Source: Carya illinoinensis (lineage: Eukaryota > Streptophyta > Magnoliopsida > Fagales > Juglandaceae). Taken from it: a stretch of DNA of 64,000 nt. Location: the NCBI RefSeq assembly GCF_018687715.1, contig NC_056757.1, forward strand, positions 7,830,501-7,894,500, in the 5' to 3' direction. This document shows positions 1-12,769 of this stretch, piece after piece. Within the stretch, counting starts at the first letter, position 1; the number at the start of each line of letters is the position of its first letter. The position numbers were made by a program, and so were the translations under genes. The notes beneath the pieces were generated by a model. It made no database searches, was not told the DNA's origin, and saw only the letters and a program-made list of their open reading frames with translations.

Positions 1-840
1 TCCCGAGTGACCAGATGAGCTCCACCGAGATAATAACCCATCCCGGTTTGGGCTCGTGAGACTCACACACCCAAAATCCATTTACGCCAACAAAACATGA
101 ATTTTCTCAATTAAAATAAAATGCACATGTATGCAATATGTAACGTACGCCTCATGGCACAAATAGCCAAGCAATCACAAACAACCAAAACCAAGCACTC
201 CGTCCTCAATCCATCTGACCCTCGAACTCCTCGGACTCAGTCCAGAATCAACCAACCAACAGATAAATATTTATTGTAAGAGTAAAATACATTTAAATCT
301 AAAAATATAGTTTAAAAAATACTTACAGCGCTATATGGTATTTTTTGAAAGCTCGCGGCGTTGCAAACGGCGGAAGAAAAGCAACGTAACAGTGTAATTT
401 ACATTGTGGTCGTGGGTAATAAATTACCCACTTTCGAACGGGGACAAACCAAAACTTGGGATTGATAGAGAATGGCCTAGGGATGTTTATGAAGCTAAGG
501 GAAGTGGAGTTTGGCCGTGGGTGGCGGCGAAAATGGCGGTGAAAGGGCTTAAACGCCCAAATCGGAAACTAGCTCGTGGGAGCTGCTCCGGCGACGGATC
601 GAGGCCGGAAATGGGTGGGTTAGGACGGCAAGGAGTCGATGATGAAGTGGTGAAGAGGTAGTGGCCAGAAGTGGAGCGACGGCGGCAAATCGAAGCAAAA
701 GCCGTTCGGCTTGGAGGAGGTATTTCGGCTAAACGGCGGCTCCGTTGGCGGTGGAAATTTGTGGGGTGGTTCAGCGGAGGGAGGGGAAGAGATTGGTGGT
801 GGTGGTGTGGCTCACGGCGGGACTGGGTGGCTGGACTGAC

Positions 841-908
<68 letters not shown>

Positions 909-1215
909 GCACGGGGGGGTTGACGCACGAGAAGAAAGGGAGGAAAAAAAAAAGAAAGAAAAGAGAAAAAGAGAAAAGGGAAAAGAAAAAAGAAAAGATG
1001 GAAGAAATAAATGAGATCCAGTCCTCACTCCGGAAACCAAAACTGATCCACCAAAAACGATATTAAAAACCGTAAAACGACTAAATAAATTAAACACAAC
1101 ATCAAATAAATTAAAACCAATTTAAAACACAATAATTTAAAATAAATAAACTAATATATTAATTAAATTAAAAATAATCATTCAGTAAAAATACACGTAA
1201 AAGCGGGTCATCATA
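1..1215 (-). mobile_element. Partial Ty3/gypsy LTR, same family as the element at 21710-31012
   Basis: The window opens inside an LTR that aligns with about 22560-23796 and 29725-31012. Shared landmarks are the CCCGAGTGACCAG block, the 'cagcgctata' block near 330, the gene-like GC-rich block 480-840, a GA microsatellite and the terminal 'aagcgggtcatca'. It ends with TA where the intact copies end with CA. The sequence beyond is not the polypurine tract and internal region found after 23796. It is therefore either a solo LTR or the LTR of an element lying to the left of the window. Predicted proteins inside it are low-complexity and are not genes. Confidence 0.88.
841..906. repeat. (GA)n microsatellite inside the LTR
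   Basis: An uninterrupted run of about 32 GA units. The same LTR position carries a long GA run at 30589-30668 but only a short imperfect one at 23420-23440, so the tract changes length between copies. Confidence 0.95.
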
Positions 1216-2615
1216 ATTATTTATATTTTAAATAATTTTTTAAGATCTTGCTAAATTAAGGTACTAAATTTACATTGAGGCCTCATTTTAAGTTGCAATA
1301 TTTAATATAAATTTAAAAAAACTTTATTTAAATATTTTAAATAAAATCTCATTTTATCAAAATTTTTAAAAATATTCTATATAATAATTTATATTTTATT
1401 ATATTATAATAAAGAAAAAAAAAGTTCTGGCCTACTTTAACTTTTTCGTTTCTATCTATCACATTTCACATCTACGGATAGACAACCGCCAAAGTTAAAA
1501 GGCAACTAAACAGGATAAATATGTAAATCTATCAATAAAATAAAATAACAAAATTGTAAATTTTCAAATAGAAGAAAAATTAATGATACGGACAAAAAGG
1601 AAAAAACAAGAAACAAAATTTGGAGAAAAGTGTGCTACGCATGGCTTTGACCGGCGTGCCCACGAGTACAAATCTCATTTTCAATTTTTTTATTTATTAT
1701 TTATTTTATGAACATATTTAAATATTTTTAAAAAATAAAAAATACATCAATATATTAAAAATTATTTCTTTAATTATTACATAAGAAAAGAATTAAAATA
1801 TATATAAATTTATAAAGGGTCAAAATAAGGAGACAAATTTATAAGACTTTCTAGTATTTTCCATATATATAACATATCATGGTATCCACAAAGTCGTTTA
1901 AAAAGTTTGCAGTTAATTAGTAGTTCTAGTACTTATCGATGTGCGTGGTCTAGGTTGTGGGGAGTGAATATGTACCTAGAGAAGCGCCTACAAAGTCTTT
2001 AATTTTGATCATTCAATGCATGCATGCATGCATTAATCAAGTCGTCGTCTTTGAAACTTTCCAGTATTTAATGTCGGGATTTGAAGTTTCTGCATGCATT
2101 AGGTATACATATGTACCGATCGAGGTAACTTGTATGGAATTTTCAAACAAAGAAGTTAAGAGACCAAACTACTTTTCCAAATGATCTACAAAGGTCAGAT
2201 TGAATGGATTGAACGAGAGATCATCATTTCTACATGAAATCTAGTTTTTCTATAATTAGCTGGAATCTGGTTGTTTTTATTATTATTATTAAAATTCTAT
2301 ATTTTTATATATTTTGCCAAAAAGAAATTAGGGATAGGATGCTACTACTCGGATCGAGAGAATCGACTAAGGAAGTTGACCGACAAGTCACAAGTGCATT
2401 TGTACTTTTTTATTTTTCTCATTTTTTTTCATAATATTTTATACATCTTTAAATATTTTAAAATATATATATTAATTACTAATAATCACTTCTTTAACTA
2501 TTAAAAAAAATTAAAAAATAAAAATTCAATCGGTCACTTTTTTTCAATCATTTTAATCAGTGCATGAACTATTATTTTTCATTTTGTATATAATTTTCAA
2601 ACGATCCAATTAATA

Positions 2616-2652
<37 letters not shown>

Positions 2653-4973
2653 CACTATTGCCATCCCAATACCATATCGTTTGAGTAGCTAGCAATCCAG
2701 CTCGTTGTTTATTGCGGGGAATTATTGATATTCAGCATGTTAGAGTGGTTGACGTGAAAAGGATAGGCCGTCCAAGGTAATCAAGTCCGTTCATCGATCG
2801 CCAGATACAAATCTTATATATAAGATATATATATATATATATATATATAGGCTTGATCAGGAAGGGGCCGAGGGCGCTCGACCATTAATTGTACGTGGAG
2901 GTGTTATCGACGCTCCAAAAAACCTAGCTAGTGCCACGGTGATCATGATCATGCATGGACGTCTAGAATGATGATCGTCTACCTTCAAGTTTTACGAGTC
3001 AATGCATGCATGACACGAGTTGGGGATGACAAAAATGCAGGTAGCTAGAGATCGGGCGGCAGATCAGGTAGCCAGGATGGAGGTGGAGTACTACGTACTA
3101 CTCGTGTGGAAATTATGATAAAACATTGGAGCAAATTAATTAATATTATAAGCTTAAATTAATATATAATTTATGTAGATAATGGATTTGGTGGCACCTC
3201 CACCCTGGCCTACTTACCAAAACTTATTTACTTTTTATTATGTTATTCATTTTGGATACATGCATGCATGTTCATCGTGATACATGATTTATTAATTCTA
3301 AACTACTAATTAACCAACTTTAGGTTGTGGGATTAATTTAACCACCGTCCGTCTAGATCATGTTTGTATTATATATAGAATATTAATATATAGTATAATA
3401 TATGTTGATGTCAAGAGATCATCAGCAACGTATAGTAGCGGTCTGCTGCGGCCAAGATTGAAATTGAGGAGGGGCTACGCTGCTGCTTGTGATTGTGAAA
3501 GGTGGCGGGGATCGAGAAGAACCCATGCAGGGTTGGTGGGGAAGTAGGTGATCAAAAGAAGAAGATATACATGGTTCTGAATTTTCTTTGAGCTTTATAT
3601 ATATATATATATGGTACAGTAGGATTCTTGGACCCCATATATATATACACACACATATGATCTTTCTTCCAAATTAAGGTTGGTGTCCAGTCATGATTGG
3701 GACACTTGAAAAAAACAAAAATTAAATTTGAGAGTTTTAGGAGACGAGTAAATATATAAATAAAATCTATATGTCTAGATTTTTTAGACAATATTAAATA
3801 TTTAATAAATATTGTAAGAATTATTTTACACATCTATTTTTTATGAGTAGTGCTACATCTCCCTGTGGATGTAGCTTGAGAATCCATCGAGAAAGGCAAA
3901 ATAGTTTTTCTATTTATTTTTATATCTTTCATTCATTTTTTTATATTCTTAGATTTTTTTTTTAAATAAAAGAAAAATTCATAATATCACTAAAAAATAC
4001 TTCTTTAATCACTAAGTCAAAAAAAAGGGGGATTCGGGACCTACATTTGGGACACAAAGCATTTTGATCTTTTATTTTAATTGATTGGACCACACAAAAA
4101 ATTGCAAAGCAAGCATTCTCACATGAATTGTATTGATTAAGTTGTGCACAAGCCATGATTGCAATGAAGAAGTTGTACATAATATATAAAGATGAGAAGG
4201 TTGGTGGGTTTAAGTGGATTGCAAGACATCACAAAATAAACATAGAGATCATATGATTTAAGAAGGCACAATATATAATTAATTGTTGTGTAAGGATAAA
4301 GTAATGAATAATATGATCCAATGTCATTTTTATAAAGTTGGGTCCATTACTTACCAAACTTTTAGACTCTTGAATCCAAATATTTAAGGACGTTGGAATG
4401 TCACACTCCCATACACAGTTGAAATCGAGGAGGGTCCGTATATAGATGATCAAGACCAAGTCATGCAAAGTACTTTTTGAAACATTAAAAGCCTTTTTGA
4501 AAAATAAAGCACATCCTATCCGAAAACTCCTTCTTTTTTAGTTACTTTTTAAGAAAAGTCAGGGATCACTCAAATAAATTTAAGAAAGAAAAGTCAATTT
4601 TATTATATTTTGCAGACAAAAATTCTACTATTTGCAATATTGAAAGTTTCCACTGAAAATGCTTTAGAATTAAGTAGCATTTAATTTCCAAATATGCAAC
4701 TTTCTCCCTATATAAGTAATAGTTGAAGCACACTACATATGATATTGTAGATGTTATGCAACAAAAGGTTTATTTTATGCTTTGATTCTGTTGTATTAGT
4801 CAATTATTATATGGTCAATGAACAACAAGAAGACAAGGGTTCTACTTACTTGGCAATAACACTATTAGATTTATTAGTGTCAAAACTTGGGTTATTTGAG
4901 TTATAATTGAATATAGTTAAGTTTGAATTAAGTCAAAGTTTAAATTAATTAATATCTAACCAGAAAGAACATA
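1216..4973. other. AT-rich intergenic region without a supported gene
   Basis: No reading frame here resembles a protein family. The region holds short AT microsatellites (about 2621-2651 and 2828-2848) and several CATGCATG palindromes (2017-2033, 2942-2956, 3259-3270), the core of the seed-type RY motif. A GC-richer patch at 3425-3560 could encode a short Pro/Ser-rich minus-strand peptide of 76 aa, but it matches no family I recognise and I do not call it. Confidence 0.6.
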
Positions 4974-5167
4974 GGTCCGGTTTGGATACAATAAATGTTT
5001 CATCTCACCTCTTTCCACAATTACGATTTTCTCAAATTTACACACAAAATATGATAAATAATTCCTTTTTTTCAAATTTTAAAATAATAATAATATTAAA
5101 AAATAATATTATAATAATATTTTATTTAAATTTTACATTTCATCTCAACTCACTATTCAAACAGCAC
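4974..5167. mobile_element. Tourist/PIF-Harbinger-like MITE
   Basis: A short AT-rich element with imperfect inverted ends: GGTCCGGTTTGGATA on the left, and GTGCTGTTTGAATAGTG when the right end is read on the minus strand. It is flanked on both sides by ATA, compatible with a 3-bp target duplication. The sub-terminal 'catctcacctc' and 'catctcaactc' blocks are also inverted relative to each other. It has no coding capacity. The family type is inferred from size, end sequence and 3-bp duplication. Confidence 0.65.
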
Positions 5168-5935
5168 ATAAAATAAAACATACAGACACAACTACTTTAT
5201 AATTTTTGCACAACTCTTTAATAAAATTTTATTATTGGTTAAGTTCAAAACTATAAAATCAAATAAATTTAAAAAATAAAAATATTTTACTTGGGGGTTG
5301 CATAAGAAGTTGGAGAATAGTTGTATCCAGTAATACAGTGCCAAGTAATATAGAACTATTTCCCAACTTTATAATAAAATAAAAAATTTAAAATCTAATA
5401 CATAAAGATTAAATAAAATTTTTTTAGAAAAATAGATATTTTATTATTCAGTTGTACAAAAATTTATAAATTGATTGTCACCTTACCATTTATGAATTTG
5501 TACAGTATTCATGAAATACATAGAATTGAGAGATATGGACAGGTTTGAAAGACACGTATCAACTTAAAATTTTTATCTTAATTTAAAATTTTTTATCTAA
5601 TTGTTATAATTTTTTTAAATTCTTATACAAAATTTAATAAATAATATAACTTTTTTAAATTTTAATATGATTTATTTAGTTATTAAAATAAATAATATTT
5701 TAAATTTATCTCATGTTAGAATTCCCATCATACTTACTAAACCTGCACATAATGTATGGGTGGTGGTTGAGCCAAAAACCATATATATATCATCACTTTG
5801 CAGCCTTGTCCAAGCATACAAAAGTTACCCGTCTCTCTCTCTCTCTCTCTCTCTCTCTGTTCTTCTGTCTTCTCCACCTTTTTCAACCTCTCGCAAGTGA
5901 TCACATCAAAACTAACCCAAGCAAGCCGCGGCAGA
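5168..5935 (+). promoter_or_regulatory. COMT upstream region and 5' UTR
   Basis: The 770 bases before the COMT start are AT-rich. The part at about 5575-5740 resembles the interior of the local MITE family. A TATA-like string lies at about 5780-5790. A (CT)n tract at 5832-5857 sits where the 5' untranslated region should be, a common arrangement in plant promoters. An in-frame ATG at 5798 lies too close to the TATA-like string to be a likely start. Confidence 0.5.
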
Positions 5936-8900
5936 ATGGGCTCCACCGGAGAAACCCAGATGACTCCGACCCAAGTCTCTGACGAAGAAGCCAACCTCTT
6001 CGCCATGCAACTAGCCAGCGCTTCAGTCCTTCCCATGGTACTCAAATCTGCCATAGAGCTCGATCTCTTGGACATCATCGCTAAGGCTGGCCCTGGTGCG
6101 TATCTTTCGCCTTCAGAGGTCGCTTCCCAGCTCCCGACTACGAACCCAGATGCGCCGGTTATGCTGGACCGCATCCTGCGTCTCCTCGCCAGCTACTCTG
6201 TTCTCACTTACTCTCTTCGCACACTCCCCGACGGCAGGGTTGAGAGGCTGTACGGTGTCGGTCCCGTTTGCAAATTCTTGACCAAGAATGAGGATGGTGT
6301 TTCTATTGCTGCTCTCTGTCTCATGAATCAGGATAAGGTCCTCATGGAGAGCTGGTAACCATTCCTTAACATTTTTTTCTATTTTCTTGGTTTGATTTGC
6401 TTTTCCAATAGCAGTAAGTAATGATTGTTTGTGCCAATTCTCATTCGCAATGTGAACACATCATTTAAATTCCTACTAAAAAAAAAAAGGCCTTTAAACT
6501 CTTGAAATTATGAAAATATTTAATGAAACTTGTCCTTTGTTTTACAAGTAGATTTTTGTAACATGAACATAAAAATCCTCTTTTAATTCCTTGGTTATGC
6601 CAGCAATCATATATATATATATATATATATATATTTCAGGATTTTATTCTAACTTGACTATTCCATGAATATGTATAAAATCGAGTGTACAAATCAATCC
6701 AAGACTCAATTGCTAATTGATTTGCCTAATTCTTCTAATTAACTACCTTACACAATGAGCAAGCAAGGGGATGTGGTTGATTAGGAATTATTTATTTTTT
6801 TGTGCAAGTGTCGGTTGCCTTAAGGTTGTGGTCTTAATGAGGCTTTTTTGGTCTGTTTCTGTTCATGCCGTAGCTATACTGGTGGTATGAACAAGGCTTA
6901 ACGTACGTAGAATAACATTGTTTTGTCCCCTTTCTTTTCAATTATCTTCCTAATTCGTAAAGGAAGGAGACGTGTACCAAACGGCAAATAAGCATTTGAC
7001 TGAGACGTTACATAACCACAAATTGATTTCAGCATTTATGGCAACAACTCCCAACTTTTTTCCTACAATTGAATTGATCAATCTGTTTCTTAGAGTAGGG
7101 AAAAACACCTCCGGCCCCCTCGGGTAGATCTCAGTCTTATCCTATATTACATGTAGCCTCTCTATCTTCCCAGTCTCATGATCTATACCATCCAAAAACA
7201 AATCAAGAAGAAACCTACCCAGTAAACGAAGTTCACAAAGATGTCACAGGAGTCTACACAAAACCAACAAGTTTAAACACACCATTCACACTCGCAAAAA
7301 GAAAAAAAATTAAAAAAGTTATGAAATAAGAACATTGAGAGATTGGAGACTTCCTACATGTGCTTTTTTCTTCTTCTCTTCTTTTTGAGCTTTGGAAATT
7401 GTGCCATAAAAATTAGAGAGAAAAAAATAGGACCACCACAAAATGTTGACGGCAAGCTGTGGGGCAGATTGGCACCACACTGTTGTTGCTTAGACAACAT
7501 CTGATGGGAATTGGGCACCCTCCACTTTCAGATGAGCCACAACTTGACCTACCACTAAGTAGTGTATGTTTGTGGATGATATTTCTTTTCATAATATATA
7601 TATATATATATATTTATTTAACATTTGATATCCTTAGTTACTCCTTATAAAATGCTGCGACTACTTTTATTCTTTGTGACTCCAATAATTATGCCCCCAA
7701 CGCTTGGTAGGCCATACTTTTCAATAAAGAAGAAAGAAATGAAAACTAGCGAAGCATTTCTTTTGGATTTGCATTTTCTGATGCAAATATTTATCTGTCC
7801 CAAGGAATAATAGATATAAATCAAGTTATATTTTACGTTTTCATGAATTCTTGATCTATCTTTTCCCTATATTTTGGCCTTGGTTCCTCTTTCTCCACGG
7901 TTCTGGTGGGCAACTCATAACACTCAACAAATATTAGAAAAGTCCAAGATTTTGGGCATTTTTCTCATAAGTTTTCTCAAGAAAAAAAAAAGGACTCACA
8001 CATCCAGGAAAGCACATCTCCCCACACTATCAAACCAGCTTATCATGTATTTGATGTTTCTGGCCTTACTTCCAACTTATTTTGGTGAACAATTCAATGG
8101 TAGTATTAAACTAGGTCCGATACTTTTATTTATTTTAATCAACAATTCCACCATATTACCAAGCTAGGACTTTACTAGCAAACTACTACAAAATAAAGTT
8201 AGGACTTGTATTCTCTATGAAAGTTGATAAACCTGATTGGATGATCAGGGATAGAGATCTTTGGCACGAGAAGTTGTTCACCTAATTTTGTTTTTCCACA
8301 GGTACCACTTGAAAGATGCTGTTCTTGGAGGTGGCATTCCATTTAACAAGGCGCATGGAATGACCTCATTCGAATATCATGGGAAAGATCTTAGATTCAA
8401 CAAGGTCTTCAACAAGGGAATGTCTGATCACTCTACCATTACCATGAAGAAAATCCTTGAGACCTACAAAGGTTTCGAGGGCCTCACATCATTGGTCGAT
8501 GTTGGTGGTGGCACAGGAGCTGTCCTTAGTACGATCGTCTCTAAATACCCCTCTATAAGGGGCATCAATTTTGATTTGCCGCATGTCATCCAGGATGCAC
8601 CATCTTATCCCGGTATAATAGTATGCTTAATTTAAGCCGATATTTATCCTAATTCACTTATAGTTAATTTAAGAACCCAACTATTAGACCTTCCTTCTTT
8701 AGTTTGGACTTATTTTAGAGAACATTGGCTGCAGACTAGCGCCCAATTCTGGTGTCTAGAGAACATTGGCTGCAGACTAGCGCCCAATTCTGGAGTCTTT
8801 TTTAATTTAGTCGTTCCATGTAGAACTAAAACCACCCTGCTGGCCACATGATAATCTTGCTTCTTATTTTTTGGATTTAATATGAGCTAATGGCATGGAG

Positions 8901-10058
8901 ATGGTGACTGCAGGTGTAGACCATGTTGGAGGTGACATGTTTGTCAGTGTTCCAAAAGGAGACGCCATTTTCATGAAGGTGGGTTTGAACTTAAATGTTC
9001 TCAAATCCTTTCACTTTCTTACCTACTCCCTTATTTGACGTGTAGTTGGGTCCAGTTGTATAAAACTGCAATGGTTCTATTGATGCTTGACACGTAGATG
9101 GTACCACTAGTGCTCAAGATTCCCTCGACCTCAGATTTAAGGATAGTGCCAGAGCCGCCACTTGTGGCTCCCGCTACCGCTGGGCAAAATTTTTTTTTTT
9201 TAATTTTTTTAAATTATTTTTAAAAATTTTAAAAATATATAAAAAATTTATAATAATATTAAACATTTTTTTTAATCGTTAAGGAAAAAAAAAAGGCCAG
9301 CGGTGCCCCAGCGTGGTGGCCAAAAGCATTTTCCCAGATTTAATACTGTTACTGTAGAGGGTATTTCATTTTCAAAGAAAAATCAACTAACCCCAATTTC
9401 CATGTTGCAGCGGAATGTTGAATTTGCCTTTAAAGTAAAGGGAACCTAAAGTCGAAAGGAATCAAGATGTTCGTAAGTTTTTTATCCTAATTTAAGGACC
9501 TTAAGTGGGAGATAAAATATACTTAGGGGGATGATATAAGATTTACTGAGTATTTAATGGTATCCAAATAATTCACATGGGGTACCAATAAATATTGCGG
9601 GACCCACTTTATGCTCTTATTTCTCTTATTTGAAACGTTCAAGTTCATATAAAAACTTGTCTTGGGGCTTTCAGTTTGTAACTATAGGATTCTCAAGTGA
9701 AAACATTTTAAACTATTGATTTTTGCTCTTGACATGTGTTTGTTCCCTTGAGCAGTGGATATGTCACGATTGGAGTGATGAGCACTGCTTAAAATTTTTG
9801 AAGAACTGCTATGAAGCTCTTCCAGACAACGGGAAGGTGATTGTTGCTGAATGCATTCTTCCGGTAGCCCCAGACACGAGCCTTGCTGCTAAGGGAGTCA
9901 TCCATATCGATGTTATCATGTTGGCTCATAATCCTGGTGGGAAGGAGAGGACCGAGAGCGAGTTTGAGGCCTTGGCAAAAGGGGCTGGATTTCAAGGATT
10001 CCGAGTAATGGGTTGTGCTTTCAATACCTATATCATGGAATTCATTAAAAAGCTTTGA
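5936..10058 (+). CDS. COMT: Caffeic acid 3-O-methyltransferase (COMT), four exons, complete
   Basis: This cytosolic, S-adenosylmethionine-dependent enzyme methylates 5-hydroxyconiferaldehyde/caffeate-type phenolics on the way to syringyl lignin. Exons are 5936-6354, 8302-8612, 8914-8978 and 9756-10058. All junctions are GT-AG and phases fit, giving 365 aa, the standard length of the family. The N-terminal dimerisation region is followed by the SAM motif LVDVGGGTG (residues 204-212). The catalytic residues fall exactly on the alfalfa COMT numbering: H269 and D270 in WICHDW, E297 in KVIVAE, and N324 and E329 in HNPGGKE. The start at 5936 (MGSTGE) is typical of COMT. Introns 1 (1.95 kb) and 3 contain AT repeats and a MITE-like insert. 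The gene appears intact. Its last coding segment is partly repeated just after the stop. Confidence 0.96.
6608..6634. repeat. (AT)n microsatellite in COMT intron 1
   Basis: A simple dinucleotide run. A second, shorter AT run lies at about 7597-7613 in the same intron. Confidence 0.9.
8716..8795. repeat. 41-bp tandem duplication in COMT intron 2
   Basis: The unit starting 'tagagaacattggctgcaga' occurs at 8716 and again at 8757. The copies are almost identical, so the duplication is recent. It lies inside intron 2 (8613-8913) and leaves the splice sites untouched. Confidence 0.95.
9145..9335. mobile_element. MITE-like insert in COMT intron 3
   Basis: A GC-rich left arm (near 9150-9186, ending 'ccgctgggca') and a GC-rich right arm (near 9297-9323, 'ggccagcggtgccccagcg') are imperfect inverted repeats of each other. 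They enclose an almost pure A/T core. This is the shape of a small non-autonomous DNA transposon. I cannot assign a superfamily because no clear target duplication is visible. Confidence 0.5.
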
Positions 10059-10070
10059 GAACTCGGCTAA

Positions 10071-10140
10071 ACAGGCAGGATTTCAAGGGTTCCAAGTAAT
10101 GGGCTGTGCTTTCAATAACCATAGAATAGAATTCATTACA
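10071..10140 (+). pseudogene. Duplicated 3' end of the COMT coding sequence
   Basis: This segment repeats about 9981-10048, the last coding stretch of COMT (AGFQGF.VMGCAFN), with scattered substitutions. It lies 12 bases after the COMT stop codon and would be transcribed as 3' UTR. It is a local partial duplication and not a separate gene. Confidence 0.9.
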
Positions 10141-11308
10141 TACCTATTGTATTTGGGTTTTGAGGTTCTGACCGTCGTTTTCACTGGTGGCTTTCGGGTG
10201 TATGTTGTTTCTATTTGGAGACAGAAAGAGAGGTGAAAAAAGAAGGCAGAATATTGTGAAAATTATATGTTTCTTGAATGAAATAAAATTGTTTTCAATT
10301 CGGATTTCTGTAAATAGCTTTATTGAGGCCGTGAAACAGGAAAGGGCTAACTGAAAACTGTGTGGAAGTGAGAAGGCTAAAATTAGCAGGTCACTCATGC
10401 TAGACCAAGGTGACTATGGCAATGATATCGATACTTCGACTTGCAATCAATTCATCATCTAGTTAGAGTTGAGAGAGAAGAAAAGTTCAGCTAGAAAGGT
10501 TTCAAATTAGAGCCAATGCCTATTTATCTCTCTAATCGCTGCAGCAAACTAAGAAGTTATTATGCTCTCCTGATTAGTTTTAGTCCCCCTAAGATACATA
10601 CATACACGCGTGAATGTATTTAGTGTGTTTTCTGTATTGAGGAGATGGAACCTTTAAGGGAAAGAGAGAAGGAAGAGTGGACATTTATTATATTTGCAAT
10701 CCACGTATCATTGCTTAAAGTTGTGCTTAGAGTGTACACTTTGAGTGTATGCATGGATTTGGACCTTACACGGAGTGTTCATCCTAATGGCTCTTTTGTG
10801 GTGACTTCTTAGTGTACTCGGGCCTCGGCAGTCGGCAAAACTTGAGATGCAGGATGAATCTAGTGACTAGATTCAAGCCTACCTAACTGGCACACTCATG
10901 CTCGAAATTCAAGATAAATTGTCTCGCTTATATTCGTAAATGAATTGAGATAAAAATTAAAAATTAAATAAAATATTATTAGAATATATATTTTTAATAT
11001 TATTTTTATTTTAAAATTTAAAAAATTAAATTATTTATTATATCTTATTAAAAAATTAAAAAAAATTATAATAATTAAATGATATAAAATAAGTTGAATT
11101 AAGAAAAATTGTAAAAAACAAGCCAGACTATTCTGACTCATTGTTTATGCCTTCTAGCAAAATCTAAATCTCGTTCCCTTCAATTTTTTTGTCTATATGC
11201 CAAAAGTTGTAATAGCCATTATTTTTTGAAAAGGAAAATTATGCAGTATTTCCGTCCTATTATAATGTCACCTAAATAAAATTATTTATGTGAGCATCAA
11301 TTGTACTT
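10141..11308. other. COMT 3' flank and AT-rich spacer
   Basis: The first 400 bases are the COMT 3' UTR and flank. The interval 10249-10560 reappears in diverged form at 33056-34402. An AT-rich block at about 10930-11105 resembles the interior of the local MITE family, but I cannot define its ends. No gene is seen. Confidence 0.55.
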
Positions 11309-12330
11309 TTTTTTTTTTTTAGCAAGATTTGCATAATATATTAAAAGGCAAATAAAGCTTACAAAGTATTGAGGGGATAATTATATATACAGAGGTGGTG
11401 GATCTTTTACATTATGAAAATTCAGTAAAGAGTGAGGGATTTGGATCAAATAGATGTTACTAAATGCTTGCGTCTCTGCTACCCATTGCGCAAGGTTGTG
11501 CGCTCATCGATTTGAAGATAGATGAATTTTTTTTATCTTCTAGTCTTTAAAGGAGTGAAAGTGATGGTTGATATCATTGATGACTGGGTACATGATCCAA
11601 TCCAGAATATGGTCGGAATTATTAATTGCCTGGATGGTGATACTTGAGTATATTTAATGAATAATTTTTCTATTCCTTGTTTTTTTGCTTCTTCGATGGC
11701 CATCAAAGCTGCACTTGCTTCTCCAAGATTTGGATTCTCACTGTTGATGAAAATCTGTTTTTGCAAAGCATATTTTCCCTGAATCTTTTCCGCAAACTGA
11801 ATTGAGGATGCTTCCCTGTTTTCTCACTGCAACATCGAACCTGATTAGGTGGAATCCTTTTGGATATGTCTCATCCTCTGTAGTCATCTGCTGATTTTTA
11901 GTGTCCCAGGCTTTTAAATAGTGAATGACTCTTTCTTCCCTGAATCAACAAAGATAATAGGAGATTGGATTGGTTGATTGTGCTCAATTTTGTTTCGAAG
12001 AAACCAGAGATTGTCCATAACGATAGTGGCAAAGATTTGAAATGACTGATATTCTTCTTCAGAGATTTGGAGATTCTCATAAGGGTTTAGAATGTCATTG
12101 ATCCAGTTGGAAAGAGGTTGTCTAGCAAAGGTGGTGATGTCAAGAGGCAAATTCGAATTCCTCCAAACTATTCTAGAATAGACACAATTGAGGATGAGGT
12201 GGGAGAGGTCTTCTGATGTAGTATTGCATAAAGGGCAGACCAATTGTTCTTCTTCAATTGTACTTAAAAAGGCTTTTTGTGATAGGATATAAATACCAGG
12301 TGTCTGTACATTGAGAGTACCCAATAAATA
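11309..12330 (-). mobile_element. Non-LTR retrotransposon (L1-type LINE) 3' remnant
   Basis: On the minus strand the order is reverse-transcriptase zinc-binding (zf-RVT) segment, then an RNase H-like segment, then a poly(A) tail. The zf-RVT part lies at 12324-11914 and shows CPLCNTTSEDLSHLILNC, the usual C-x2-C...H...C pattern. The RNase H-like part, with GEASAALMAIEEAKKQG, lies at about 11760-11533. The tail is visible as poly-T on the plus strand at 11309-11324. The reverse transcriptase core is absent and the frames are broken, so this is a 5'-truncated dead copy. Confidence 0.8.
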
Positions 12331-12379
12331 CTCATTTGATAAATACCCATTTTCTCTTTCTTTTATTTTTCATTTGTTT

Positions 12380-12757
12380 TTGTAATAAAAGGACACCTAT
12401 TGTGGGCATCCATTCTTCTTCGTATGCCCATAGGTTATGAAGTGGCTTAATAAGCACTTAATGAACCTTGATGGCTGGCTAGTTAAAGGTTACACTTGAA
12501 AGGGTTATTTACTCTCCCCTTTGGATGAAGCACTTCATACACAAATAAAAAGTCTCTCTCAAATGTGTGTTAATCTAGTCTAGACATTTTACATTGTGGA
12601 ACATATGGGTGTTACTCTGGCTTTCTACCACGTAACACACTCCACTGTTGACTAGATGATTTCGGATGAATAACGACTACGATGAAAATCTGTGAAACAA
12701 CAGCACTAATCTAAGATATCACTTCCATTATGTCCTCCGATCTATTTTTTTTAATAT
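12380..12757 (+). mobile_element. Probable copia-type LTR remnant followed by a primer-binding site
   Basis: The string TGGTATTAGAGC at 12758-12769 differs by one base from TGGTATCAGAGC, the complement of the initiator methionine tRNA 3' end used as primer by most plant LTR retrotransposons. The preceding 380 bases would then be the 5' LTR; its left limit is approximate. No gag or pol follows. About 12950-13440 carries recurring 'gaggcag' and 'gcacca' words but no recognisable protein. Confidence 0.45.
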
Positions 12758-12769
12758 TGGTATTAGAGC

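Noticed and set aside
404..1097. Several overlapping reading frames of 85-141 aa with Ser-Leu or Arg-Glu runs
   Set aside because: They are translations of the GA microsatellite and GC-rich interior of a gypsy LTR, present again at 23152-23678 and 30321-30864.
3422..3652. Minus-strand frame of 76 aa with a Pro/Ser-rich end
   Set aside because: It overlaps TA microsatellite sequence, has no family resemblance and no supporting splice structure.
5798..5935. In-frame upstream ATG that would extend COMT by 46 residues
   Set aside because: It lies near the TATA-like string and the extension is a CT-repeat translation; the family start is at 5936.
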